NCBI GenBank assembly: GCA_033439295.1
Contig: JAVTLE010000023.1
Location: forward strand, 4,500,530 to 4,564,529
Length of the DNA: 64,000 nt
Source: Deuterostichococcus epilithicus
Lineage: Eukaryota; Chlorophyta; Trebouxiophyceae; Prasiolales; Stichococcaceae
Direction of reading: 5' to 3'
In this document: positions 54,741 through 64,000 of the stretch, one piece after another
Numbering within the stretch: position 1 is the first letter of the stretch
Layout: each line of letters starts with the position of its first letter
The notes under the pieces: generated by a model
Databases searched by the model: none
What the model was told of the DNA's origin: nothing
Seen by the model: the letters and a program-made list of their open reading frames with translations, nothing else
Translations under genes and position numbers: made by a program

Positions 54741-57700
54741 CTACAGCCGGATGACGAGATCCTTCACAGCGCGTGACAGCAGCCGCAGGCTGTCGACATC
54801 ATCCGAAAAGACGCCGTCGTTGGCGGCCAACCGAATGAGCGCGTCCAGCGGCGGGCTCAGCAGCCGACGCAGCAGGTCCAGCTCCTGCGCCCACAATCGC
54901 TGCCTTGAGAACGTCTCTCGTTCTCCTTTCTTGTGGCGAGCAGACAACAACAGACGATCCCGAGTCTGGTGGGGAGCTTCGCGCATCTCTGGAGGATTCC
55001 AGCCCAGCGGCGGGCTCACCAGTTGCCGCAGCAGGTCTCCAGGATCAGGAAACGTGCCGTCTATCACGTGGTGAACCACATGCGTTCAGGAGCCGGCCCT
55101 GCTCCCCACCATGGAAGCCATGCGCATGGTGACATTCGTATTGCCGGGTGCATGACCAGTCTGCTTCATCGGCCGCGGCCACTGCTGACATCCATGCCTA
55201 TGCACCTGAATCAGAGGGCCAAGCTCATGAAGTGGGCCATGTATGCGCACCCGCTCGTCGCCGAGCTTGGTGGCGGGTTGATTGCGCGACAGCACCGCCA
55301 GCACCGCCGCCAGCAGGTTCTCGATCAGCAGCAGGCCCTCGATCACCTGCGGAACAGGACTCTTGCCGTGTCAACCAAGTGCAGCAGGACGCTGGCATCG
55401 CGGCACACATGCTTCACCCTCGAAACACACCCTGCCAACGGTCCCTTCATTGTATGTGATGCGGATGACCATCAGCCGGATGGATTTGAGGCAGATGACG
55501 CGGGCTCCATGCAGGGCTAAAACTTGGCGCAGGCTGGCTGACGACCCTCGGGGCCCATATGCAGCCCCAAATCCTGAACCTTATACGCAGCTCAGGCAGC
55601 GCACACACCTCGGCCTCCGTCAGCGACGCCGCTGCCAGGATGTCGGCGCCCTCGCAGCTGCTGCCGCCGCACGCAGGCGCCTCTGCAAACAGCTGCTGCC
55701 GCGTGTCCAGCGCTGCGTGGAGATCCTCCGTGGCCTGCAATTTCCAACAGTCAGACTTCAGGGTGTCAAAGGCGAAGAGGGGGTGCCTCGTGCTCTGGAG
55801 CTCGAAGGCTGCTCGTCTGCGATTCAAACGCTCGCAGGGTCGAAGGTGGAAGGCCAGCTGCTGTGAACTGCGGCGCCGCATGCTTTGGCAGCTCTGCGGC
55901 AAATTGCTGTTCGGCAAATTGACAATAAGCACTCTTCCGGCTGAGATCGCACTGGTGCCTCGGCGGGAAGCAAGACGAGTGCTGCGCACCTGGCTGAGCG
56001 ACTCGCGCAGCAGCGGCAGCGTCGGCGGCCGGTGGCTGGGCGGCGCATCCACAGCGTGCGGCGCCGCCCCATAATTCAGCGGCGCCTCACCTTCCGCTGC
56101 GAGCTGCCGCAGCGTCTGCGCAAGCACCACCCGCAGCCGCCGCACCCTGCACGAGAGCACAGGCGAAGCACGGTGACACAATTGTTGAATGTGGTCAGCA
56201 GCCAGCATGGCCTGCCGGCAGGCAGCGCACGCCGACGCCATCTCAGTGACAGCGGCAATAGCGGCAGCAGCAGCAGTGGCGATGGCGGCCTTCCAAGCAT
56301 ACATTATATTACAGAAGTCCGCCCCCAGCTCAGCAACCTCGAGGGCGTCTGCACACACGCAGGCAAAGCGTGTATACAGGAGCAGAGGCTGCTGCCACAC
56401 CCGCGGCGAATGGCGCGAGCCTCGCGGCGCAGCGCGGCGCCCGCCGCCGCCGGATGCATCGCCGCCGCCCCGCTGTCGCTGTCGCCATAGGGCACCACCG
56501 CCCCCTGCTGCGGCTGCGGCCTCGCCGCCGGCGCCGCCCGCCGCAGCGCCGCGGCCACCACAGGGTCCTGGACCTGAGAGACCCCGCGAGCAGCATGGGT
56601 GTCCGGAGAGCAGCCATCAACGACTCCTCATGCTGGCCACCAGGGCAGGCTTTGGAAGGCAGGCTGCTGGGTCTGGCTTCAGGCAGGCAGAGCCAAGGAC
56701 TCTGCATCCAGTTGGTTGCTTGACAACACGCCATTGCCCATGCCGAGCGTAGAGCAACGATGCCCACCCAGGCCACATCGCAGGGCCAGCCAGCAGCAGC
56801 CGCACGAATCGCATATCGAGCCTCACCCGGGCATTGAGGCGGCCGTACAGCCAGGCCAGACGGAAGAGGCCCGGCTGCAGGCGGCCCCAGGCGGGCGAGG
56901 ACGCCAAGCCTGGCAGCAGGCGCGACGCCAGCGCCGCCGCCAGCCGTGCCTCCTCCAGTGCCACCGCCACGCAGCCCTGCATCCTGTGGGCAGCAGGAGC
57001 AGTGTCCGGTCGCGTGCTTGTTCCTTAGAGTCTCTGTGAACACAGATACCCCGAAACCCTAAGCCCACAGCATCCCGCAGCGGCTGAGGAGCGGGGCAGG
57101 GTGCTTCCCTGGTGGGTGCCGACGGCGGCCGAGCAATCAGGTCAAGGTCGCTTCAGGCCGCTGCAGGACTGGCGGGCTTGAAAGCGGGGGCATCGGGCCG
57201 GCCACCCTGCATGAACAAAAATTCGGCAGCAGCAGCATGTGCGAGGGCGTCGAGGGCGGACAGCACCTGCGGCCGTCGGCGGCATCTTCCAGCATGCGGC
57301 CCAGCGAGGTGGCATGACGCTCCACGAAGCTGACCGCCTGCCCCTGCACCGCGCCAGAGTCCGGCAGCTGCGAGGCTATGGACAGCACCACCTGCAGCGC
57401 CGGCGCCACGACCTGCGCGAGACGAAGGGAGCCACCTGAAGTGCCGCCTCACCGGCAAAGGCGGGTGGGACAGAGGGGGCACGCAGGTCCGGTGGTGAGC
57501 TTCACAGATGCCTGTAGTGTGCGCTCGCAGCTGATGGGCAGCCACGGCAGACAGCAGGATTGCACAGCAGCCAACCTCGCTGGCACACATGGGGCGTGTA
57601 GACTGCCACCCGTCGTGTCTGTCCCGAGCATGCGAGCGTGTCAGACATGGACCAAAAGCAGCAGGCTGTCCCCGATTCATCTCAGCCATACAGCAGTAGA

Positions 57701-60700
57701 GAACGGAGAGGCTTCGGCGGATGCACCTCAGCCAAAAAGCAGTTAAGAACGGAGAAAAGGCTGCGGAGGCACCTGGTGCAGGCGGCTGCGCAGCTCAGAG
57801 GGCGCCATGCCCGCAGACTCGAACTCCACGTCCAGCAGCCGGCACTGCGGCAGCAGCACGGGAGGGGCTCCTCAAAACTTCGGCAACCTGGGCATGCTCC
57901 AGATTAGGCCAAGAAAACATCCTCGTCGACTGCCGGCAGCCAGGCGGCCGGGAGAATCGCGTCGCGCACGCATCCCTGGCCGTGCACCAAGCGAGCAGGT
58001 GTGCGCGTCCAGCGGCGAGCCGCAGCGCTGCACATGTGCAGGCAGGCCTTCGTGAGACGGAGTTCTGTTCAGGGGGCAGGCACCTGGGCGAGGCGCGGAA
58101 TGGCATTGAGGATGAACAGGCGGTGCGCCGGCGCGGCGGAGCTGCCGCCGCCGCCGTCCGTTGCGGGCGCCGCCAGCCGCAGCAGCAGCCGCAGCGCGGC
58201 CTCAATCGCCGGCAGGCTGCTGCGCGAGCTGCGCGCCCACTGCGCGGCACAGGGAGAGGGAGCTCTGAGGATTGAAACTCTGCCAAAAGATGCTGCCAGC
58301 GGCTCTGCGACCGTGACTCTCGTTGCCTGCCGGTCTGCGCCTGTGTCCGCAGGACTGTGGGCCGCGTCCGGATGCCGGCTGCCGAGGCCCATCGCACGCG
58401 GCTGGAACAGTGGCTCGAGACAGCACAGCGCAGACCGGGTGCATTGACCTGGCTCGAGAGTGCCAACCGGCCCCGCAGGGCAGGGGCTTCTGGCCTGCTG
58501 CATTAGAACGATCCTGATGTGGAACAACCTTAACCCTGCAGACTGTCACCTGGGACAGCACCGCGGAGGGTGGCGCGTCTGCCAGCTCCTGCAGCAGGCG
58601 GCCCGGCAGCGACGCCGCGTGGATGCGCTGCAGCACCGCTGTACCGCCGCGGTCCGCCGCCGCCAGAGCGCCCAGCAGCGTCAGCGCGGTGGTGCGGCCC
58701 ACCTGCAGAGCAGAAAGGGTTTGGGGATCGTTGTTTCACATTGCACATCTGTCAAACGCCGCATACCTTCTACAGCCGAGTAGCACAAACAGAACGCAAC
58801 GGCAGGAAGTCGCTGCTGGAAGTCGAGCCCGTCTCAGCGTGCCATCTATTGCCAGCAGCCAAGGCGGCTTCTCGGCCCGCTTTGCACCCATCGAAGGGCT
58901 TGTATAGACAGTGTAGCGACACAGGCGCCGGTGTGCTCGCTGGCAGCCGCTCACCTGCCCGGCGGCCCAGGCGGACATGGCGTCCGCGGCCAGCACGTCC
59001 ACAAGCGGCAGGTGTGCCCGGACCAGGCCGGACAGCCCCGCCTCCAGCTCGGAGCGCAGCGCGTCGAGCTGCGCGGCCGGCGCGCTGGCCGCCTGCGCCG
59101 CCTCTGGGCCTGCACAAGGGGATACAGGGTTTGGAGGCGCAGCGCATTGTGCATGGCGCCGCCAGGTCCACGGTCCGAATGCCGGGACAAGTTGAGGCTG
59201 GTTTAGGTCTGACTCTGGTGACGTGACGGCACAATGCGTGGTGCAGCCCGCGAGCCCGCCATTGGCTGGCCAGTTCCCTCGATGACAGCGATGTCGTTGA
59301 AGCCACCAGCAGTGTGCCCACTTGCGGGAGATGATGGCCTCTGGTGGGCCCGCTGGGAGCGGGCAGCTGAGCGGCGCATCTCAAACACCAAGCGTCACAT
59401 GTACATTGTGGCAACTGCCGGCTTGGCAAGGCATGCTGGTCCAAAGGCTCATCCGCTGCAGTACCCTGACACATCGTATGACCTGAAGATGCTCTCAAGC
59501 GGGACATCACCGGCGGTGGACAGCATGGCTGACCCCAGCCACCAGGCAAGGGGTGTTCACCTTCCAGCAGCGCGGTGACGGAGGCAGGAGAGAGCCCCGC
59601 GGGCGGGCCGCCCTGCGCCAGCATCAGCAGGTGTAGCAGGGCACCCTGCAGCGGCAGCCGCGCCGCCGCCTGGCGCCGGGCCGCGTCCAGGCGCGCCATC
59701 AGCGCGCCCGCGACGCCCAGCAGCCGCTCCGCGACCGGGCCGCCTGCAGGTGCAGGTGGTTTCGGGCAGTCGAGAGGTGCAGGCTGGAGCACCTCTTGCC
59801 GAGAGGCAACACGGAACTGACTTTTCCCGGCTGGCAGCCGGCCAGGAGAAGGAGCTTCGCCGTTTGTGGCGTGCGGAGGCTGCCTGACTGCATGCAGGGC
59901 GCCGCTGCTGAGGGTTGGCACGATGGCCACAGTGACCCTTGATTGCACCAGCGTCCAGACGAGTTCGCCTTTGCTGTTCAAGGTCGCGGTCTCATCACCA
60001 AGAGACAGGAGACTGCCGAGCTGGGCAGCTGCTCAAGGTGCCCAGTCGCTGACTGATGTTCCCTGCAGAACTAGTTGGCGGGCACATAGCCGCTTCAGCC
60101 AAACTCTCACTCAGAAGGATGCGTCTGACACCATGCCTGCTCCAAAGCGCTCTACACAAAAAGGCATGGGGAGTCGTTGCGGCCAGAGAGCCTTGATTCC
60201 ACACCTGCATCACTGCCCTCGAGTAGCGAGAAGTCTGCTGCCTGCTGCCGCACGCACGACATCAGCGTGCGCACCGCCTGCGAAGGAGGCATCGAGAAGC
60301 TCAGGTGCGGCTCGGTTGGAAGGCCCCACGCCACAAACTGATTTCGGATCTGGGAGCCAGCGTCCACAGGCGGCCTTGTGGGATCACAGGCTGACTGTGT
60401 ACCCAGCAGAAACACGGCTCTGGCACTCATCTGACCGGCAAGGTTTCTGACCCCACCGAATCGCGGCGAGGCCGGGTGGAACTGTCCCAGTTGCACTGCT
60501 TGCCGCCAAGAAGTGGCTGCCTCCATTCCGGGGTCACCTGGCAGAACGGCGGCGTGAGGCGCGCGTCGCCGCCAGCCAGCACCCAATCGAGAGCCGCCAG
60601 CGTCTCCTCCAGGGTGGCCAGCAGCAGCCCCACCGCGCCACCCGGCCAGCCCGGCGCAGCNGCGGGTGCCTGAGCGGCGCCACCGGCGCCGCCGCCGTCC

Positions 60701-63700
60701 CCGGCGGCGGGAGGCTCCTCCAGGACGTCACGCAGCAGGCCGAACCTGGCGCAGGCGCACAGCAGCGCTCAAGGTGCATGGCGCCAGGAACATATATGTT
60801 GTGCACGTGTGCTCTTCCTCATGACCTGCTGCATCCAGGGGGCGACCCAACAGGGTCGAGCAGGCATGGGCCAGCGCTTTTGGCAGGCCACAGGCTGATG
60901 TGGGAGGTTTTTGGGCGGCGAATTTGTGATTGGGTGGCGGGTATGGAATGTCGAGGGCTGCGGAGTACACCTCTTGGAGAAGGCGACCTCGATCACGGCC
61001 TGCCAGGCGCGGCTCAGCGCCGCCAGCGCGCCGCCGGACAGCGCAAATGCATTGAAGCGCTGCGCAAAGCCGAGCGCCGCGCGGCAGGCCTCCTGCATGA
61101 CGGGAGCCGCCGCCGCCGCAGATGCGCCGCTTGCCGCCTGGGCGTTGTACCTGCAATGAAGGCGGCATCGCCGGGGTCAGAAACACGCTTGTAGGGAGCA
61201 TTCCAGAAGGCATCATGCACCATGGTGCCCTCATCATGCAAGACACTCTGGCAAGGACCAGGAGGAGAAAGGAAGATGGATGGGACGACCCCTCCAGGCG
61301 AGGCTGCATGACAACATGTTGTCTGCTTTGCGAACCGAGTCAAGTTCCGATGTTTCACTCCGTCTGCGCCCGGCATCGTACCAGACTCAGCAACCCCACC
61401 TGCGCCCGGCATCGTACCAGACTCAGCAACCCCACCTGCTGCGCAGCGCGTCCGCGAGGGCGGGGATGTCGAAGAGCGACTCGCCGGCGTCGCCGGTTGT
61501 GCGCACGCTGGCGTTCCCGTGGCCGCCGCCGCCGGCTGCCAGGAGGTCCATGATACCCATCGCCTGCAACCGAGAGTCGTGCCTTTCGTTCGCAACCCTA
61601 CTGGGTTTGAAGGGACAGCAGCGCCAAGGACGGCTCGGCGGCTTTCGTGCTTGGCCCTGGTGCAGGACCAGCCTCGCTGAAGGCGTGCCGGCGGGCAGCG
61701 CATGTCGTGCGAGAATGCACGGCCAGTCGCTGTCGACTCCACAAGTGGCCTGATGCACACGCTGCATATAATCATTGCGCCAAGGAGGCCAGGCCTGCAG
61801 ACTGTCTTGGGAGAGAAGTGACGGGCACCAGCGGTAATCAAAGTGTACCACATCAAATACTCCTTACGAGTACTGGACCACCTCGCACCTGCTGCGCGCG
61901 CCGCACGTCGGCCGCCGCGGCCGTCGCCATTTCAGGCGTGTCGCCCGCCGCCGCCAGCCCCCGCAGCAGCACCAGCGCCGCATTGCGCGGTGGCTCGGCG
62001 CCTGCGTCTGAGCCGCCATCCTCTGCAGCGTGCCAGACAGGGGTGGGCAGCTGGTTTGGCACATGCCCTGCAGATTCACCGGGTGCTGATGCCAGCATCT
62101 CACCCGGCGTTTGGGATGCTGTCAGGCAGCGGCGGCGCCTCTGGTGAAGATCCTGGCTCAGGGCTGAGCTCTAGGACAGCGTCAACCAGGTGCCGACTGC
62201 AGGAGCAGCACCATGGTGGCAGCAGCCCAGCAAGCCTGCGCTGAGCCAGCATGCAGGCATGATGTGCGGCGCTGACATTTGCACCAGCAGAGGTCAGTGC
62301 GGCATTGCAGCACGGCAGGTTTCCTCCCCGGCTGACAGCCGGCCCGCGGGAGCAGCGGGCAAGACCCTAAATCCTGAAAACCCTACCCGGCGCCTCGTCT
62401 GGCGGCTGCGCAAACAGCGCCGCCAGGAGCTCCCGGGTCGCGGTCCGGTCCAGCGGAACTGCCGGCTCCGCCGTATGCAGCTGCAGCGCCAGCAGCTGCA
62501 GCACCGTGGCCCGCTGCTGCAGCGATGCGGTCCGGGCAGCGTCCTGCATGAAAGCAGAAGCTAAGGGGTGAGCAGCGCCAGCCGCCTTCACGAAGGGAAC
62601 ACCTGGCGAGGTGGTTTGATTGCTGCAGAAAGGAACACTTCTATTGGCACCCAATGCACAGCAAGGCAGTCGAGCAGGTCGGGGACCCCCCGGCAAGCAG
62701 CCACACACTGTGGGTTTGCTACACTCGCATGGCATCGACCAAAGGGCACGCCGGCGGCTCCCGGCTCCGCGTCCGACCAGGTCGGATCAGCAGGGAACCA
62801 GCAATCGGCAACGCGCCTGGTCCGGCAGTGGGGCGCACACGACAGCGGGTATGAGCGGCGCGAGACCGCCAAACTGGCGGCGCAGCAGCGCCAGCACCGG
62901 TTCCCCAGTCTCGGGCGCCGCCGCCAGCGCCAGCAGCAGCCGCAGCGCCNCCCCGTACAGGCCCGGCTGGCGCGCCGCAAACGCCTCCGGCGACGCGGCG
63001 GCGCGCAGCACCACCGTAAGGCAGGAGTACTGCTGCCGCGGGTCCAGCACCGACTGCGCCAGACCTGCACGGCGGTCATGCACATGTGGCATGAGAAATG
63101 GATGTCGGTCGACCGGGTTGCAGCAGCTGCGCAGCGCCGGGTGGAAGGGCGCGGGTGGTCGTGGTGGCAGCCGGCGGCATCCTGCCGAGGGTCCAGCGGC
63201 GACGGTGGCTGGCATGCAGCAGGGCGTCACGGGTAGCTCTCAGAGGTTTTGCATGAGCAAACCTCCACCTTCCACAGCAGCTGCCACCAATATGCACATC
63301 GTCGAGCACCCATCGCGACGCGGACGGCCCGGTGCAGCGGCACAGGTCAGCATATGGGGACCGTTGCTGGTGCAGTGTGCAAGAGACCTCCCTGGCAAGC
63401 CGCCTGGTGCTCCATGGCGGCTTGGAGCATCGGCCTCACAGCCACAGCAGCATGCGGCGACTGAAGCCAGGGAATCCAGGTATATGCAGCTCGCCTTGTG
63501 CGGCGCGCAAACCCCTGATGGCTGCCTGCACCAGCCTGAAGAATGAGGAAACCCTGAAGGATGGCCAACAGCTCTGTTCCTGACGCCGTTCACCGCACCA
63601 GCAGGGCCGTCCACGACGTCAAAGCCCAGCAGCAGGTGCGCCAGCCCGGGGCCCGCCCCCGCGCCGCGGGCCACAGAGTCCAGCAGCAGCCGCAGCACCA

Positions 63701-64000
63701 GGCCCGCGCGCACGTCGGCGCCGCCGTTGTCTTCAGACGCTGGAGACTCGCCGGTGGCGGGTGGCCGGCCGCCGTCGCCGTCATCATCGGCCGGCAGGAA
63801 GGGGCTAGCCCCCGACATTGCGTCGTCGAGGCAGGCGGCAAAGCCCTCAACCAGCTCCGGCGCCGAGGCGCCTGCGAACAGTTCACAGCCACGTCATCTG
63901 TGATGGCCTGGGCAGAGAATGCAATTATGCGCGCTGCCTGCAGCAGCAGGTTCGCGCACGGGGCAGCACTGTCACCAGGGCTCAATTGCAGCCGCAAAGC
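54741..64000 (-). CDS. NUP205: Nup205/Nup192-like nucleoporin, 5' end beyond the window
   Basis: Structural nucleoporin of the inner ring of the nuclear pore. The gene enters at 64000 and ends at TAG 54743-54741. Recognised minus-strand exons include 63997-63895, 63870-63600, 63065-62850, 62545-62395, 62040-61890, 61560-61436, 61150-60975, 60770-60540, 59744-59559, 59110-58957, 58704-58546, 58239-58089, 57846-57776, 57415-57267, 56983-56827, 56573-56401, 56147-55990, 55734-about 55600, 55346-55206 and 54884-54741. Many are approximate; 55346-55206 and the last exon are phase-checked. The protein is an almost all-helical alpha-solenoid. Family clues are GLAHLLLGFDVVDGP (Nup205 has LLGYEL at this place), then DPRQQYSCLTVVLR, and the block LPLVDVLAADAMSAW followed by GRTTALTLLGALAAADRGG, matching plant Nup205 (DACDGH, GRMLALACLD). 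Ns occur at 60661 and 62950. Three introns contain exon-edge echoes or splice-site duplications. Confidence 0.75.
54837..55060 (-). repeat. echo of the last nucleoporin exon start, offset 169
   Basis: CAGCGGCGGGCTCAGCAGCC at 54846 recurs as CAGCGGCGGGCTCACCAGTT at 55015, followed in both by GCAGCAGGTC. In the gene's frame the exon reads DLLRRLLSPPLDAL and the intronic copy DLLRQLVSPPLGW, so even the reading frame is kept. The copy lies in the intron before the exon. Confidence 0.88.
57681..57769 (-). repeat. 46-bp period duplication in a nucleoporin intron
   Basis: CTCAGCCATACAGCAGTAGA at 57681 and CTCAGCCAAAAAGCAGTTAA at 57727 both continue with GAACGGAGA and then GGCT. The second copy sits just upstream (plus sense) of the exon 57846-57776. 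Confidence 0.85.
61364..61435 (-). repeat. exact 36-bp tandem duplication starting at a splice donor
   Basis: Units 61364-61399 and 61400-61435 are identical. On the gene strand each unit begins GTGGGGTTGCTGAG and ends GGCGCAG, so each starts with GT and ends with AG. The real donor is the GT at 61435-61434, preceded by CAG, and the second unit recreates CAG|GTGGGG. Confidence 0.95.
63033..63215 (-). repeat. probable exon-start echo, offset 150
   Basis: CTGCCGCGGGTCCAGCACCG at 63033 (start of exon 63065-62850 in gene sense) resembles CTGCCGAGGGTCCAGCGGCG at 63183 in the upstream intron. The next bases (ACTGCGCCAGAC versus ACGGTGGCTGGC) are only weakly similar. Confidence 0.55.

Noticed and set aside
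1-64000. CRISPR arrays, phage or prokaryotic mobile systems
   Set aside because: No regularly spaced repeats with unique spacers and no prokaryotic gene organisation; the repeats present are triplet, hexamer, exon-derived or transposon-derived.

Overview
This is a GC-rich nuclear segment from a eukaryote, most probably a green alga (Chlorophyta). The reasons are many short GT-AG introns in nearly every gene, a plant-type AKR2 ankyrin chaperone, plant/animal-type WDR83, CAP, REXO4 and Nup205 genes, Ala/Gly-rich linkers, a nuclear tRNA-Ala(CGC) with no encoded CCA, and TTTAGGG telomere-type motifs scattered through introns. No bacterial operon structure, ribosome-binding sites or CRISPR are present. 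Exon limits come from reading splice sites and checking phase by hand. Where phases agree across every junction I say so; where they do not, I mark the model as approximate.

Layout. (1) 12-6134 (+): C-terminal part of a DDB1/CPSF-A family beta-propeller protein. (2) 6135-9928: a repeat-rich intergenic block with tRNA-Ala(CGC) on the minus strand, tandem echoes of its 3' end, a GCA/GCG trinucleotide block and a CACCAG hexamer array. (3) 9929-14838 (-): divergent PP2C-type phosphatase, back to back with (4) 15069-17902 (+): REXO4-like nucleolar 3'-5' exonuclease. (5) 18170-~21684 (-): unrecognised multi-pass membrane protein whose intron carries a complete 420-bp non-autonomous hAT element. (6) 22307-26066 (-): MFS_3-type transporter, divergent from (7) 26658-31565 (+): spinster-like MFS transporter. 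(8) 32361-35251 (+): AKR2-like ankyrin protein. (9) 36322-42547 (-): acidic/basic nuclear-type protein with a C-terminal chromodomain. (10) 43464-47959 (+): cyclase-associated protein (CAP). (11) 48509-49066 (+): small two-exon gene. (12) 49787-52501 (-): WDR83 WD40 protein. (13) 53379-54356 (+): unrecognised three-exon gene. (14) 54741-64000 (-): Nup205/Nup192-like nucleoporin, 5' end outside the window.

The gene set is ordinary housekeeping: nucleic-acid metabolism, nuclear pore, actin regulation, chaperone targeting and transport. The genes are not functionally linked to each other.

The most unusual signal is in the introns. At least ten introns contain a decayed second (sometimes third or fourth) copy of the neighbouring exon edge, including the splice site. 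The copy lies about 87-170 bp from the real edge, and the offset is 114-121 bp in five of the cases. The same kind of local echo surrounds the 3' end of the tRNA gene. This looks like a recurrent process of small local tandem duplication that builds or lengthens introns and duplicates splice sites. I know of no name for it as a genome-wide feature, and it is the main finding I would follow up.
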